Source: a bacterium
GTDB lineage: Bacteria > Auribacterota > UBA6266
Assembly (NCBI GenBank): GCA_023228325.1
Contig: JALOBK010000001.1
Span: forward strand, 1,279,549 to 1,343,548
Length of the DNA: 64,000 nt
Direction of reading: 5' to 3'
A program made the translations under genes and the position numbers. This document shows positions 1-10,600 of this stretch, in pieces; the stretch's first letter is position 1, and the number at the start of each line of letters is the position of its first letter. A model generated the notes under the pieces. The model saw only the letters and a program-made list of their open reading frames with translations, searched no databases and had not been told where the DNA came from.

Positions 1-28
1 AAAAAATGGAATATCGGGAATTGCCCAC

Positions 29-1429
29 GTGAAAAGAATGACATCGGACTGGAAGCTCGCATGCGGTTTTATCGCATTATTGCTGCTGATACCGCTCATC
101 GGCCTGACCGGTATTTACCAGATCTCCTCGTTCAGCAAGCAGCTTGACAATCTCGGGAGGAAGCATTTTCCCATGCAGAAAGCCGCGTTGGAAATACGGA
201 TGCAGACCAGCATGTATGCGATGTATCTCAGGAATTATGTCTTCTGGAAAAGCTTCAAATACCTGGAGGCCGCGCGTAAAAGCGTTACAGCCGAAGACAT
301 AAACAGCGTAAAAGAGAAATCAAGAAGGCAGGTTGAGTATTTCGGCTCGCTGTCCAGCGATGCGGCGCAGAAGGATTTTGTGCTGCAAATGTCGGTTCTT
401 CAGAAAAATTTATTTGAAATAGGGGACCAGATTATGGAATCGGCAGACAGGATGGACGGGGCGGAGAGCAGCGGTGAAAAGGAAGAGGGCCGGAATTCTG
501 TAAATAAGCTGATGATGGTCTTCGAAACGCGCCTTTTCGCCGTCGATGATTTTATCGAGAGCGAGGTGCAGAGCTATAACCTGCGTGTTGTGGAAGAGGA
601 GCTTGAATACGCGCGGGAAGCCAAGAGGAAAGCATACACATTGCTCGGATGGTCTATCCTTTTTTCAGTCCTTATAGGAGGGCAGACGGCCGTAGTTGTC
701 TATAACAGCAGGAAAAACGACAGGCTGAAAAGAGAAGAACTGATTAAAAAGATGATAAAGATAGAAGAAAAGGAAAGGGAGAACCTGTCAATGCAGGTCC
801 ATGACCAGATGGGGCAGGACCTCAGCGGCCTGAAAATCTATCTTGACGTCATTTCAAACGCGATTGGGGGAAAATCCCCGGATATCGAAGAAAAAATACG
901 GAAATGCAAAAACGTGCTTTCGGGGCTTATCGAGAAAAGCCATAATATAGCTGAGTTGCTCAGGCCTCCGGCATTGGATGAACTGGGGCTTGCCGATGCT
1001 CTCAGGGGCATGATATCGCAATACCGCCAGGTTTCGGGTCTGGATATCTCTTTTTCCGGAGCCGTGAGCAAGTCCGGGATAAAAGGGGAATATTCGCTTC
1101 TTATATACAGGATAATACAGGAGTGCCTTACAAATATAATCAAGCATTCGGGAGCGACGAAAGTGGATGTGTCCCTGAAAGGCGCGGGAAACGGCCTGGA
1201 GTTGACGATTAAAGATAACGGCGTCGGCTTCAAAAATTCAGGGAACGGCCCGGAAAACTCTGAATACGCCGATGACAGGTTAAAACTCGGGCTTCTCGGG
1301 GTAAAAGAAAGAGTGGAGTTTTTTCAGGGAAATTTTAAGGTGCTTTCCCTTGAAGGAAACGGAACGACAATAACAGTTGAACTGCCTTTGGAGCGGGATT
1401 ATGGCGCACACGATAATAATAGCCGATGA
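29..1429 (+). CDS. Membrane sensor histidine kinase, NarL/HisKA_3 type
   Basis: Sensor kinase of a two-component pair. Residues 10-31 and about 204-225 are membrane segments. They enclose a mostly helical periplasmic region resembling the four-helix-bundle sensors of chemoreceptors. A HisKA_3 dimerisation domain follows, with the phospho-acceptor H258 in the motif HDQMGQDLSGL. The HATPase domain has its N-box at N369 (TNIIKHSGA), its D-box at D396 (DNGVGF) and the late GLLGVKER glycine loop. The start is GTG at 29; an in-frame ATG lies at 38, and the frame is open to the window edge, so the true start could lie upstream. The next gene begins inside its last 29 bases, which implies translational coupling with the response regulator. 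The stimulus cannot be read from the sequence. Confidence 0.9.
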   Translation: MKRMTSDWKLACGFIALLLLIPLIGLTGIYQISSFSKQLDNLGRKHFPMQKAALEIRMQTSMYAMYLRNYVFWKSFKYLEAARKSVTAEDINSVKEKSRRQVEYFGSLSSDAAQKDFVLQMSVLQKNLFEIGDQIMESADRMDGAESSGEKEEGRNSVNKLMMVFETRLFAVDDFIESEVQSYNLRVVEEELEYAREAKRKAYTLLGWSILFSVLIGGQTAVVVYNSRKNDRLKREELIKKMIKIEEKERENLSMQVHDQMGQDLSGLKIYLDVISNAIGGKSPDIEEKIRKCKNVLSGLIEKSHNIAELLRPPALDELGLADALRGMISQYRQVSGLDISFSGAVSKSGIKGEYSLLIYRIIQECLTNIIKHSGATKVDVSLKGAGNGLELTIKDNGVGFKNSGNGPENSEYADDRLKLGLLGVKERVEFFQGNFKVLSLEGNGTTITVELPLERDYGAHDNNSR

Positions 1430-2054
1430 CCATGATATTATCAGGGAAGGGATAAAGAATATCTTAAGGGATGAAACCGCCTATAAAATCGTGGGCGAGG
1501 CTTCAGACGGAAAAAGCGTTATAGATAAGGTAAAAACGGCTAAGCCCGATATCCTGTTGCTTGATATTTCCATGCCGGAGATGAGCGGGCTTGAAGCGAT
1601 TAGGGCTGTCCACCTGTCATCGCCTGAAACAAAAATACTGATAATAAGCGTCCATAAGTCCAACGCTTATATAATGAAAGCCCTTGAATCGGGGGTTATG
1701 GGATATTTGCAGAAGGAGAATGCCGGAGAGGAGTTAATCCCGGCCCTGGGAAAAATAGCGAAAGGCCGGATTTATCTCAGTTCATCAATATCATCTTTCC
1801 TGGTTGATAAAGCCGTGAGCAGGGATAAAAAACCTTCGGAATCCGGAGATGTTTTATCTTCAAGAGAAAAAGATGTGATACGGCTTGTCGCGGAAGGAAA
1901 GACCGCGAAAGAAATATCTTCTCTGTTGTGCATCAGCCGGAGAACAGTGGAAAACTACAAGAATAATATTTTAAAAAAACTGGACCTTCATAAGACCGGC
2001 GACCTTATTAAATACGCCATAAAGCACAATATTGTCGATCTGGAAAATTTTTGA
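1401..2054 (+). CDS. LuxR/NarL-family response regulator
   Basis: Partner of the overlapping kinase. An N-terminal receiver domain has acidic pocket residues D9 and D10, the phospho-acceptor D55 (LLLDISMPEMSG) and the conserved Lys in YLQKE. A C-terminal LuxR helix-turn-helix begins at LSSREKDVIRLVAEGKTAKE. The protein is 217 aa, normal for the family. The start at 1401 (MAHTIIIADDHD) is chosen over an upstream in-frame ATG at 1377, because receiver domains begin at this point and a GGAG lies just upstream. The next gene starts 88 bp downstream in the same direction and encodes the first surface protein, so that cassette is the obvious candidate target. This is inference from position only. 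Confidence 0.93.
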   Translation: MAHTIIIADDHDIIREGIKNILRDETAYKIVGEASDGKSVIDKVKTAKPDILLLDISMPEMSGLEAIRAVHLSSPETKILIISVHKSNAYIMKALESGVMGYLQKENAGEELIPALGKIAKGRIYLSSSISSFLVDKAVSRDKKPSESGDVLSSREKDVIRLVAEGKTAKEISSLLCISRRTVENYKNNILKKLDLHKTGDLIKYAIKHNIVDLENF

Positions 2055-2142
2055 TTAGAGTAATTTGCGCAGGAAAGAAGAGTGTTTTTACCGGTAGTTA
2101 TCGTTAAGGCACTTATGTTATATTGGATATGAGGCCAAATAG

Positions 2143-4638
2143 ATGAAGATAATGTTGCGCGAAATTATAATGTGCATTTTTGTCTTTTCTTTATGTACTG
2201 TCTTTTCTCCCTGTGTTTTTGCAAATCCCGAATGCTATAAGTTAAGCTCGCCTGCAGTCTGGAAAACAGATGATTCCGGAGATTATCTGCTTGACGCTGA
2301 GAAAGCCGGAGCCGCCGGTTATTATGACAGCGGAACTGTATATGAAACCGACGGGGAGATACAGTCGCTTACGGTTTCATGGAAATCCAGGGGTAAAGTC
2401 GAGATTGAAGTCAGCGCGGATAACGGCCGCAATTTTGTCAAGGCTGTCAACGGAGTCCCTGTTACCGGCGGATTTATAAAAGGCAGTATGATAAAGTGGA
2501 AAGCAAATATTTCCGCGGGCGGCGCTCTTGAGGAAGTCAGGGTATATTACACCGATAGTTCGGGCGTGGTTTCTTCGTTCGGCGAACCGCGGCTTTCAGG
2601 CTGCGGGTATCGCAAGCCGGTTTACTTTGCGAATAGTTCGGAAGACGCTGTTTTCAACCATCAGCTGAAAATAAGGGTAGGGCAGACTGAAGACTCCGTG
2701 TTTCCCGATGTGCATTGCGACGGCAACGCCAGGCAGGATTTTGCCGATATCAGGTTTACCGCGGCTGACGGTATTACTTTGATTCCCTATTATATTGAAA
2801 AGACCGAAGGCTCAGGATCTGCGGCAACAGCCGTTTGCTGGATAAAGCATCCCCAACTGCCTTCAGGGTCTTCTTATATATACATATATTATGGCAATAA
2901 CAGCGCTTCCAGCCTGTCTTCGGGGGAAGAAGTGTTTGATTTTTATGATGATTTTGCGGCAAACGCGCTTGACAGCGGCAAGTGGCTGGCTCTTTCGGGA
3001 AAAGTCAATGTTTTCGGCGGCCAGTTAAAGTTGGATTCCGGAGAACTGGTTGCGCGGGATTATATTATGGCCGACGGCGTAATAGAATATGAGGCAAGAG
3101 CCGGGGAAGGAAGTGAGATAAGGGTTATTATAAAAGGCAATGAAACAGTTGGCCTTTCCTCTTCGAGCGAACTTGTTTATTCATCCATTTATGACGGAGC
3201 CCAGCATTGCATTGTAGTAGGCGATATTGTCAAGGCGAATTCTCCTGTCCCGATAGAGATTGATAAGAATTACGGCTTCCGTGTCACAAGAAGCAGTCAG
3301 ACGGTTACTTTTAACAGGTTTGCGAAGGGTTCCGACTTTGTCCAGGCCGAGACCTCATATGTTGCCCGAAGCGCGTTAAAAGAAGGCTACATAGGGCTGA
3401 AATCGGCGGCAGAGTGCGTAAGCTATTTTGATTGGTTCAGGACAAGGCAGAATGATTTATATTATATAAGCATTGATAAGGAGGCATCCGCGGACGCTTC
3501 TCCCGAGGAGCTAGAGCTTCCTTATTTTTCCAATATCTCATTAAATGGCAGGGGTGAACTATCATTGGAAGAAGGGGCTTCATCCGGCTTCTACGTTTCC
3601 GATACCTTCAGCATACCTTTCCCTGTAAGGGTGATTGTCCCGGAATTCCTCATCTCGTCCGTATCCGCCGAAAAGGCATCGCTGGATATTTCTTTGGACG
3701 GCGGCGAAAATTATTGCGGCGGCTGCATCAGGGACAGAAAGTATTATTCGGCAAAAGAAGATTTTGTTCCGGGTGAAGAGCTCAGGTTGAAGATCTCTCT
3801 GCAGGCGTCGGGAGATGTAGATGAGGGTATGCCTTCAGGCGTGAAATCAGCCGGCGCGGAATGCCTGCCCGGAAGAATACTCGTGATTTCTCCCAACGGC
3901 GGAGAAGAATTCAGCGGCGGCGACAGGGTAGCCGTATCGTGGACCGCCCTCGATTACGATGAATCTTACGAGATGAAAATCGAGTATTCCGCCGATGAAG
4001 GCGGCAGTTATAAAACGGTTGCCGATGATGTTTCGAATTCAGGTACCTATATATGGAATGTACCTTCGGGATTTGAGCCGGGCAGCGCCTTGATCAGGGT
4101 TTCCGACTCGCTCGATGCCGAAGCGAATGACATCAGCGACGGGTTGTTTTACATAAAATCGGAAGAGGAATCTGAGGAAGACAGCAAGGATAATATCGAG
4201 ACAATAGGCCCTGACGAGTTCGACCTTGAGAAAGCCATTGAAGAAGGAGAGCGGCCGGGGACCAGGCTGTACGACCTTCTTATAAAGGTGGGAGATAATG
4301 TTTCCGCCGATTCAGGCGAAGACGCTGTCGCCAGTTTTAAAAACGGGGATATAGTCATAGTAAGGCCTGCCGGACATAAGTGGGGAGCCCAGGAAAAAAG
4401 AAAGTTCCTGATAGTCAGGGTTTATCTGACCGATGAGGAAGTTAAGGATATCACGCAGGAGAAGAAGGTCGAAACGGGAAGGGTCGGCAGGAACGGCAAT
4501 CCGGTTATGAGAACGACAGGCAGAAGAAAAAATAAAGTCGATCTCCAGAAACTGGGGATATCCGGAACCAGCATTTCGCAGGCGCAGAACATTCTTAATA
4601 AGAAAATTTTTGAACCTGATGTAATAGAGCAAAAATAA
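2143..4638 (+). CDS. Secreted DUF2341/concanavalin-like protein with Kre9-like domain
   Basis: Exported 831-aa protein. It has a signal peptide of about 27 residues ending near CVFA. Residues about 200-275 form a DUF2341 domain, recognised from the WIKHPQLPSGSSYIYIYYGN type of sequence. A jelly-roll lectin-like region follows to about 440. A Kre9/KNH-like beta domain spans about 580-675, with the hallmark SPNGGEEFSGGDRVAVSW and GTYIWNVPSG. The last 150 residues are charged, with a basic GRVGRNGNPVMRTTGRRKNK stretch, and I do not recognise them. GAGG at 2131-2134 supports the start. Only 16 bp separate it from the giant gene, so the two are probably co-transcribed. The likely role is a surface or matrix component, possibly glycan binding; no catalytic motif is visible. 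Confidence 0.8.
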   Translation: MKIMLREIIMCIFVFSLCTVFSPCVFANPECYKLSSPAVWKTDDSGDYLLDAEKAGAAGYYDSGTVYETDGEIQSLTVSWKSRGKVEIEVSADNGRNFVKAVNGVPVTGGFIKGSMIKWKANISAGGALEEVRVYYTDSSGVVSSFGEPRLSGCGYRKPVYFANSSEDAVFNHQLKIRVGQTEDSVFPDVHCDGNARQDFADIRFTAADGITLIPYYIEKTEGSGSAATAVCWIKHPQLPSGSSYIYIYYGNNSASSLSSGEEVFDFYDDFAANALDSGKWLALSGKVNVFGGQLKLDSGELVARDYIMADGVIEYEARAGEGSEIRVIIKGNETVGLSSSSELVYSSIYDGAQHCIVVGDIVKANSPVPIEIDKNYGFRVTRSSQTVTFNRFAKGSDFVQAETSYVARSALKEGYIGLKSAAECVSYFDWFRTRQNDLYYISIDKEASADASPEELELPYFSNISLNGRGELSLEEGASSGFYVSDTFSIPFPVRVIVPEFLISSVSAEKASLDISLDGGENYCGGCIRDRKYYSAKEDFVPGEELRLKISLQASGDVDEGMPSGVKSAGAECLPGRILVISPNGGEEFSGGDRVAVSWTALDYDESYEMKIEYSADEGGSYKTVADDVSNSGTYIWNVPSGFEPGSALIRVSDSLDAEANDISDGLFYIKSEEESEEDSKDNIETIGPDEFDLEKAIEEGERPGTRLYDLLIKVGDNVSADSGEDAVASFKNGDIVIVRPAGHKWGAQEKRKFLIVRVYLTDEEVKDITQEKKVETGRVGRNGNPVMRTTGRRKNKVDLQKLGISGTSISQAQNILNKKIFEPDVIEQK

Positions 4639-4654
4639 AAAAGCGGGGAAAAAT

Positions 4655-7600
4655 ATGGCTACGGCAGGAAAAAAATTAACAATGTTATCAGGTGTCTTGC
4701 TTGCGGGCCTTTTGCTCTTCTCGGTTTTTTCTGACAACGCTTATGCCGCGACTGAAGTCACAAAAATAATAAGGGCGGGCCAGTCGATAAGTTCAATAAG
4801 CAGGTCCGGTAATGTCGTTACGGTTACTATGTCCGCGAATTATCCTAACAGCAACATTAAGGCAGGCCAGTCGATAGTTGTCTCCGGCGTCAGCAATTCT
4901 TCGTTCAACGGGACATTCACGGTTTCGACGGTCGCTGACCAGCAGCACTTCACTTATTCCCAGGCGGGCGATAATGAATCGAGCTCGGGCGGAACGGCAG
5001 GCGGCGATTACACGAGCCTTACTTCATGGGTCGCGGGCGAACAGAAAAACCTGGTTTCCTCGGATGAAATTGCCATCGCCGAATGTTATAACGACTGGGC
5101 GGCCGGACTGGAAGATAACGTTACGATAGACGGTTTCACGACGGATTCCACCCGCTACATCAAGGTCACATCTCCCGAAGGCGAAAGGCCTGACGGACAG
5201 GCAGGCGTAGGTTTTTGCATTAATCCCTTATCCGATGGCGACGCTGTCGTCATCTCCGACGATTACACCGTATTTGAATATGCCGAAGTCAAAGGCTGGC
5301 AGGGCGCTGATTCGACCGATGTCTGCGGCATAAAAATCAATGCCGATAATGTTACTGTTGAGGGCTGTGTGGTTCATGACCCTGATAGCGGAGCGCTCAA
5401 ACAGCAGATAGGTATACTTGCAGGGAACTATACATCTAATATATTCAATAATATAGTTTACAATATTGAAGGGACCGCGAAAGGTTACGGTATTTCCGCG
5501 GGTGGAAACGGAAACAAGGTTTACAATAATACGGTTTATAACGCGCTTGATAACGGTATAATCAGGGCCGGCGGCTCACCCGATGCGCGCAACAACCACA
5601 TCACGTTGTGCGGAATGAATTATAATATTAACGGTGGTTCGTGGGGCGCGTCGACGAATTATAACCTTTCTTCATCCGCTTCCGCAACGGGCGGAGCTGA
5701 TGATGTTTTAAACGTTGCGGTCGCAGATGAATTCGTAAGCATTGCGTCGGGTTCCGAAGACCTGCACCTTAAGACCGGAGCCGATGCCATAGGCGCCGGG
5801 CAGGACCTGTCCGCGACTTTTACGGATGACTGCGACGTTCAGACAAGGTCCGGCGACTGGGATATAGGCGCCGACCAGATAGGATGTGTTTGGAACAATG
5901 CTACAGGGAACAGCCAGTGGGCAACTGCGGATAACTGGGTAAGAAGTATACTTCCCGCGGCGGGTGTCCCGGTCATTGTAGATTACACCTGCGCCAATTT
6001 TACAAAAGTCTGGGTATATGACGGCGCAACATATGAGAATGTAACCGACCAGGCAGGCAACGGGACAGAAGAAGATATCTTCCACTCAGCGACAAATGCG
6101 CTTCTGAAAGATACGGGCGACATATTATATATAGGAAGAAGTTCGAGTTTTACCGGTATTTATTTTGAGCTTTCGACGCCGAGAACAGGCGGGGATATCG
6201 TATTTGAATATTGGGTAGGGGCTTATAGTTTCTGGAATACACTGACAACAATTATTGAGGATACGACATCTTCTCTTACACGCTCGGGTTATATAAGATT
6301 TACTGTCCCGCCCGACTGGGGGACCACAAGTGTAAACGGCAGTCCGCAGTATTATATAAGAGCGCGCGCGACATCGAATATTACAACCGGCCCCGTCGGA
6401 ACAGCGCTGCTCCAGAGTTATATAAGGGTTACATCCGCCGCCAACAATCTTCTCTCCTTTACGGCGAATGCGCCGTGTATGGTCTATTTCGAAGATAATT
6501 CGGTTGCGGACGACATGGCGTTTACGGTTGCGGGCGACATTACTCTTAATAAAGGCGAAATGATATTCGAGGGAGATATCGCGACGGATTGCAACCCCGC
6601 CACGCCGGCAAGTGAAGGGACCGGATGGGTAATAACCGCCGATAATATTACTGTAGAGTCAAGCGCCGGTATAAGAACCGACGGGCTTGGATTCGGCGAT
6701 TATGTCGGTCAGCGCGGTCCCGGCGCCGGAGCGACAGGTTCTTCGGGTTACGGCTCAGGCGCGGGTTACGGGTCGGCCGGCGGAAATTCTTCGGACGGCG
6801 GCGCCGGCGGCGCTACTTATGGAATTTATGTTTCACCCAGATATCTCGGTAGTAAAGGCGGCGGTTCGGAAGGCGGAGAGAGCGGCGGAGCGTTATGGTT
6901 TAATGTCGCGGGGAGCTTTGTTATAAACGGAAGGGTGTCCGCTGACGGTAACGATGCCTCATCAGGAAATAACGGAGGCGGTGGTTCGGGCGGAAGCATA
7001 ACGATAATTACAAACGTCCTGTTCGGTTCCGGAACTATATCGGCAAACGGGGGCGCCGGCGACGGTAACGGGACAGTAGGAGGCGGAGGCGGAGGCGCCG
7101 GAAGAATATATATCGAGAGAGGGAACATAACAATACCGTTTAGCGGAACAGCCGAAAGTAACGGCGGAGCGGCCGGAGGAACTGCCGCCCAGTCCGGAGG
7201 AAGTAACGACGTATTTTATACGGATTCGGTCAATATACATACATATATATGGGATAACGGTTCGGGAGACGGGCTGTGGTCTAACCCTCTGAACTGGGAC
7301 AGAAAGAGCGGTGTTCCCGGGCCAGGTGACGCCGTTGTATTTAAAGTCCAGGGAGCTGTAGGGACTACGGCTAACTGCACGGCGGATGTTGTGGTAAATA
7401 ACCTCGGCTCAATTACGCTTGAGAGCACTTATACGGGGATACTTTATTTAAATACTAATTTTGTCGGCGACAGTAATGAACTGACTATTTCGGGCGACCT
7501 GACGCTTAATCCGGGAACGCGTATCATCTGCAAAGGCGAGACTGACGGTGTGCCGGTGAACGGCTTGGGAATATCGATTAAAGCCGCGAATATAAATATT

Positions 7601-10600
7601 GCCGCGGCCTCAACTATTGACGCTTATATGCAGGGTTTCCTATATCTTCAAGGGCCCGGAAAGCCTTCAAGCAGTTACAGGATGGACGGCGCTGCACACG
7701 GCGGTTACGGGGGGCGGGGAGAACGGGCAGGTACCAATACGAAAAGTTACGGTTCTATAACACAGCCGACTTCGCTCGGAAGCGGCGGGGGTTATTATAC
7801 CGGCGGTTCCGCGACAGGCGGCGGGGCGATTAAACTAACCGCCTCGGGGACAATTACGTTAAACGGGACAATTAATGCAGATGCCCAGAATTCGACCGGC
7901 GACTGGCAGAGCGGCGCCGCCGGCGGCAGTATATGGCTTGATACCCCTACATTGACCGGTTCCGGCACAATTACGGCAATCGGCGGCCAGGAAGGTAATT
8001 GGCAGAGTGGTTGCGGCGGCGGCGGCGGCGGAAGAATTGCCGTTTATTATACTACGAACAATTTTACAGGGACTATAACGGCGCGCGGCGGCTATTCTGC
8101 AACCGGCAGTTCAAATACTGAATTCGGCGGGGCGGGCACGATTTATTTAAAGAAGACGGGCGAAGAGCCGGAAATAGTTGTAGAACACGGCGCTACATAT
8201 AATGCTTATATGGCAAGCACGCTGGTTGCGGAAGATTTTACATTAAAATCACTTGCGGTCAGGAATAACGCCAAGCTGGTTTCAACCTGTGACTTTAATA
8301 TCGGAGAACTGTCGGTTAGCGGAAACGCTTCGAGAATGACACATACGGGTGATATAACTGCAGAGGATGTTACGGTAAATAATTACGGCGCGTTATATGT
8401 TACGGGAAGTCTTTATATCAATAACTCTATAAACGGCCAGACAGGGCCTGATTACACGCTTGCCGATAACTATTCGGCCACCATAAAAGTCACGAACAGT
8501 TTTAATTTCCCGTCCGCGGTGGATAACCTTACGTTAAGCAAATATTACCTCGAATTTATGAAGTATAATTCGACTGACGAATTTACATTAGATGATACAC
8601 TTGAACTGACAAACAGCAGCAGCCTTGTTATACAGGGGGATTTGACAGCGATAAATGAACCCTCCGGCGGAACGCCTGAGATCCCGGGCGTGCAGGCAGC
8701 GAATCCTCACGGAACCGGTGTTACAATCAGCGCCGCCAACATTACGATTGACGCGACATCCAAGATTTCAGCGGATGAGCGCGGTTTCCCTATGCTTACT
8801 GGCCCGGGCAAAGCAAACAGCGACTACAGAATGTGCGGCGCTACTCACGGCGGGCGCGGCGGGCGGGGTGAGCGTTCAAGCAATTCCGTTACAGCGTATG
8901 GGATAATGGAAGAACCTACCGCGCTCGGGAGCGGCGGCGGTTATTATAACGGTGGCACATCAACGGGCGGCGGCGCGTTTAAACTGGTTGTTTCCGACAC
9001 CCTTACAGTCAACGGGACGCTTAGCGCCAACGCGAAAAATTCAAACGGCGAATGGCAGAGCGGCGGCGCCGGCGGAAGCATATGGATTAACACCCCGACA
9101 CTTGCAGGTTCGGGAATGATTATGGCGAGAGGTGGAAATCCGTATAACTATGGCAGCGGCAGCGGCGCCGGCGGAAGGATAGCTGTTTATTACACAGACA
9201 ACGGTTTTACTGGAACCATATCGGCGCGCGCCGGTCAGGCATACGCCAACCGTTCGGACAGTTACTACGGCGGCGCGGGAACAATCTATTTTAAACAAGC
9301 AAGTCAGACCAATTTTGATTTGGTGCTCGATAACGAAGCGGATAATCCATACAGGGAGGGAGCATATCTTACGGGCAACCACACCATAGATAATTTGACT
9401 ATAGCCAACAGCACGGGGCTGATTCACACCGGTAGTCTTACGGTGGATAATATTGACATTGATGTAAGATCTTTCTTAACCAATACCGGCAATATTAATG
9501 TTAAGGATTTAAGCATACAGAACTCATCCGTTGTAACCAACACAGGTGATGTTATTGCCGAAAATCTGGTTGTCCAGAGTTCTTCACAGCTTATCGTTAC
9601 AGGAAGTGTGACGGTTACGTCATCCATTAACGGACAGGCAAGCAGCGACTATACACTTGTCGACGGGAGCATAATGGTGACAGAATCTCTTACATATCCC
9701 GTTACGCCGAATATACTTACGCTTAGCAACTTCAATTTAAAACAGAAATGTGATTTAACGCTTTCCACACTTAATCTCACAAACGGCAGCACATACAGTT
9801 TCATAGGGGATACAGGTTCTACTTACGGGACGGGTCACACAATAACAGCCGATAATATTACGATAGATGCGGGTTGTTCAATCCATGCTGACAGACTGGG
9901 TTTTCCCCCGGGGCAGGGTCCCAGCGTCAGAAATAATTACAGGGACTATGGCTCCGCCCACGGGGGTTACGGCGGATACAGTTACAACTACAGTTACTGG
10001 AACCAGAACACATACGGTTCGCTGACTCAACCGACCGCTCTCGGGACAGGAGGCAGTTCCTCCCAGGGCACCGGCTATACGAATGAAGGCGGCGGGGCGA
10101 TTAAATTCAACGTTGCGGGTACGCTCACGATTAATGGATATATAAGCGCCTGCGCCGGAAATTCCGGCAATGAGGCTGCCAGCGGAGGCACGGGCGGAAG
10201 TATCTGGATAATAACAGGCACACTGGCAGGTTCCGGCACAATAAGGGCCAACGGAGGTTACGGCGGTACTTATTCGGGGAGCGGCAGCGGCGGAAGGATA
10301 GCCGCACATTACACAACAGATAATTTCAGCGGGAATATTACCGCTTACGGCGGGAATTACAGCGGCGCTAATAGTATTACCTATACCGGAGGCGCGGGGA
10401 CAATCTATAAGAAACAAGCTGCTCAATCCAACTTCGATTTGATTATAGATAACAACAATTATTATGAAACGCCCACGCCCCTGGCGGCAGATTACACAAT
10501 AGATAATTTAAATGTCCGGAATCTTGCGTATCTTTATTCGACGGGAAGCTTGACGATAGAAGAGACGTTGAACGACCAGGCGGGGCCGGGCTACACACTG

